Below, piece by piece: positions 62,662 through 64,000 of a DNA stretch of 64,000 nt. The notes under the pieces are model-generated. The model saw nothing but the letters and a program-made list of their open reading frames with translations, had not been told where the DNA came from and searched no databases. Position 1 is the stretch's first letter; every line of letters begins with the position of its first letter. This DNA is from Neobacillus kokaensis (GTDB lineage: Bacteria > Bacillota > Bacilli > Bacillales > Cytobacillaceae), in contig NZ_BNDS01000001.1 of NCBI RefSeq assembly GCF_014656545.1, forward strand, positions 437,190-501,189, read 5' to 3'. The position numbers and the translations under genes were made by a program.

Positions 62662-63180
62662 ATGCATTTAATTTTTAATGCTTTGTTTTTAGGTGCAGGG
62701 CTAAGATGGGGTGACTGGAAAAACTGGAAGAGGTACCATTCTACAATATTGTTCTTATGGTTTGGGGACTTGCTTTATAACATACTTTGTTATGAGTATA
62801 AAATGTGGGAATATAACGAGAGTATAATGGCTGAAAATCTCCTTTCTAACCATACCGTTATTTCATTATTAATCATGTTTGTTGCCTACCCGGCAACTAT
62901 TTTGATTTACTTAGGACAATTTCCAAAAGAAACTTCTAAAAGTATCATTTGGATTTTATGCTGGGTAGCTTTATATTCATTAATTGAATATATAAATTTA
63001 CGATATTTAGATTTAGTTTCCCATCACCATGGTTGGACAATTGGATGGTCCATATTATTTAATGTAATGCTTTTTCCCATGCTTCGACTGCATTACAAAA
63101 AGCCAATGATAGCTATGCTAGTTTCTATTCCAATTGTTCTGTTTTTCGTAATATATTTTAATGTACCAATCATTGATTAA
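62662..63180 (+). CDS. CBO0543-family membrane protein
   Basis: 172 residues with about five membrane helices (for example LISLLIMFVAYPATILIYLG-type stretches near 68-88) and a conserved WTIGWSILFNVMLFPMLRLHY near the end. It belongs to the CBO0543 family, small membrane proteins of Bacilli and Clostridia with no known function. GGAG lies 10 bases before the ATG. A second, damaged gene of the same family follows. Confidence 0.7.
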   Translation: MHLIFNALFLGAGLRWGDWKNWKRYHSTILFLWFGDLLYNILCYEYKMWEYNESIMAENLLSNHTVISLLIMFVAYPATILIYLGQFPKETSKSIIWILCWVALYSLIEYINLRYLDLVSHHHGWTIGWSILFNVMLFPMLRLHYKKPMIAMLVSIPIVLFFVIYFNVPIID

Positions 63181-63275
63181 TTGGCCGGACTAATTGTAAT
63201 AAGAAGACTTTATTTCAAGCATGAATTGCTGTTAAAAAAAAAGCACATCCTATAGACAAGAAAGAGGTGTGTCCA

Positions 63276-63766
63276 TTGCGTAACATGAAAATATTAAGAA
63301 TTCTTTTATATATAGGCTTAGGCAGTTTTCCATTTATTTTGAAAAAGCAACCAATAAAGGATTGGTCTTCTGCATTAAAGCCTTTTATTCTGGATTTATC
63401 GATTCTTTCGTCGTATCCCATAAAAAAGTTGTATACCCAGTACGGTTATTACCAAATGTTTTTCATATTAATATTTTGTTCGATCTTCTGCTTTTCCCAA
63501 TTGTATGTGTTCTTTATAATAAGCTAACGTATCGAACAAGTTTACTGAAAACAGTATCGTCAGTATTCATTTTTAGTACTCCGATTTTACTTGGTGAGAT
63601 TTGGGCTGAAAAAAATACTAAATTAATTAAGTATAAGAATAATTGGTCTTGGGCTCATTCCTTCGAATCGCTAACAGTATCCTTTTGGTTTGTACGAGCA
63701 ACAATGGCCTTGCTCAGAAGGCTTGATAAAACGACAAAAGAAGCATATGAAGCAGAAAGCCTTTAG
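63276..63766 (+). pseudogene. CBO0543-family membrane protein, frameshifted
   Basis: The N-terminal part (TTG 63276, MRNMKILRILLYIGLG to KKQPIKDW near 63364) and the C-terminal part (LVFCIKAFYSGFIDSFVVSH, then KKVVYPVRLLPNVFHINILF, to 63766) lie in different frames that meet at about 63360-63370. In intact family members as I know them, KDW is followed by a hydrophobic LLVF-type segment, so a loss of four bases (one TTGG unit of a tandem pair) would explain the shift. The C-terminal end (ATMALLRRLDKTTKEAYEAE) is preserved. Confidence 0.65.
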
Positions 63767-63889
63767 ATGGCAGATTCAAGGTCGCATTGGCCTCATTATC
63801 TTAACCATTAACGGTATATACGCGAACTGGATTAAGAAATTAAAAGACTTATGGCAATAATTAGGCTATTTTAATTTGGAATTTAATGT

Positions 63890-63999
63890 TATAATAGTGC
63901 CAACTTGTTAAGAAGGGAATGTGGGTGGACGATGATTAACTAATCTTATTTTACTCGATCAATCGTATAGTACGATTAACGAAAAATAGGATTAGTCTG
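63890..63999 (+). promoter_or_regulatory. Leader with long hairpin and micro-ORFs at the right edge
   Basis: A TATAAT box (63890-63895) precedes a leader containing GTG 63925 (MDDD stop, with AAGGG 8 bases before) and ATG 63932 (MIN stop). From 63939 to 63996 a 14-bp outer stem (CTAATCTTATTTT with AAAATAGGATTAG, one wobble) encloses an inner ATCGT/ACGAT helix. The gene it would control lies outside the window. The form resembles translation-coupled attenuators. Confidence 0.45.
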
Positions 64000-64000
64000 C

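Noticed and set aside
63362-63766. Independent 134-residue gene
   Set aside because: It starts inside a membrane segment of the CBO0543 family with no binding site; it is the C-terminal part of a frameshifted gene.

Overview
The window looks like chromosomal DNA of a low-GC, spore-forming member of the Bacillaceae, possibly close to Neobacillus or Mesobacillus (inferred from gene content; no rRNA is present for placement). Supporting signs are strong AGGAGG-type ribosome binding sites, frequent TTG and GTG starts, a cre (CcpA) operator, an S-box riboswitch, a spore-coat transglutaminase (tgl), and the B. subtilis-type sulfate assimilation operon. No rRNA, tRNA, CRISPR array, prophage or insertion sequence was recognised. 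Most of the window is ordinary chromosomal content.

Layout. 0-5.3 kb: a ThiY-like lipoprotein, then the dicarboxylate symporter dctP facing a DctR/DctS-like two-component pair. 5.2-18.2 kb: spore-related and miscellaneous genes: tgl, an MFS exporter, a His/Gly/Tyr repeat protein, a MATE exporter, a TraB/GumN lipoprotein, a DUF985 cupin, a frameshifted AbrB-family permease, a pair of probable spore proteins, and a tightly coupled operon of glycosyltransferase, tandem kinase-like protein and epimerase that resembles spore-coat polysaccharide loci. 18.5-26.4 kb: acetoacetate-CoA ligase, then cstA with a tiny downstream membrane gene and a LytS/LytT-type two-component system, then an MFS carrier. 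26.4-31.8 kb: small genes including an FbpA-like one, an MBL hydrolase, oligoendopeptidase F, the siroheme dehydrogenase ylnF, and a DUF4362 lipoprotein. 31.9-41.1 kb: a SAM riboswitch controls yezD-cysH-cysP-sat-cysC-sumT-sirB-cysJ-cysI, a complete route from sulfate to sulfide plus siroheme synthesis. ylnF, which closes the siroheme pathway, lies just upstream, outside the riboswitch-controlled unit. 41.5-50 kb: guanine deaminase, an EcsC protein, two convergent secreted peptidases (S15 Xaa-Pro dipeptidyl-peptidase and M6 InhA-like), and a large HEAT-like membrane protein of unknown function. 50.1-55.6 kb: tctCBA tricarboxylate transporter with its own CitS/CitT-like two-component pair, paralogous to the pair at 3-5 kb. 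55.6-64 kb: YkqA-like cyclotransferase, a J-domain protein, threonine aldolase, intracellular subtilisin, PssA, glutaminase, and two tandem CBO0543 membrane genes, the second frameshifted.

Themes. (1) Carboxylate uptake: dctP, tctABC and cstA each sit beside a sensor kinase and response regulator, and each has a cre or cre-like box upstream. (2) A dispersed short repeat with core GGTGTCAGGCACC recurs at 3' gene ends. It forms terminators and supplies stop codons and C-terminal residues to some proteins. (3) Several genes carry a match to the sigma-K -10 element, CATAnnnTA, which suggests a local mother-cell sporulation cluster between 5 and 18 kb. I did not find a clearly new defence or mobile system. 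The best leads are the tandem kinase-like operon, the dispersed repeat, the 21-bp tandem array, the CTG-initiated yezD, and the leader hairpin at the right edge.
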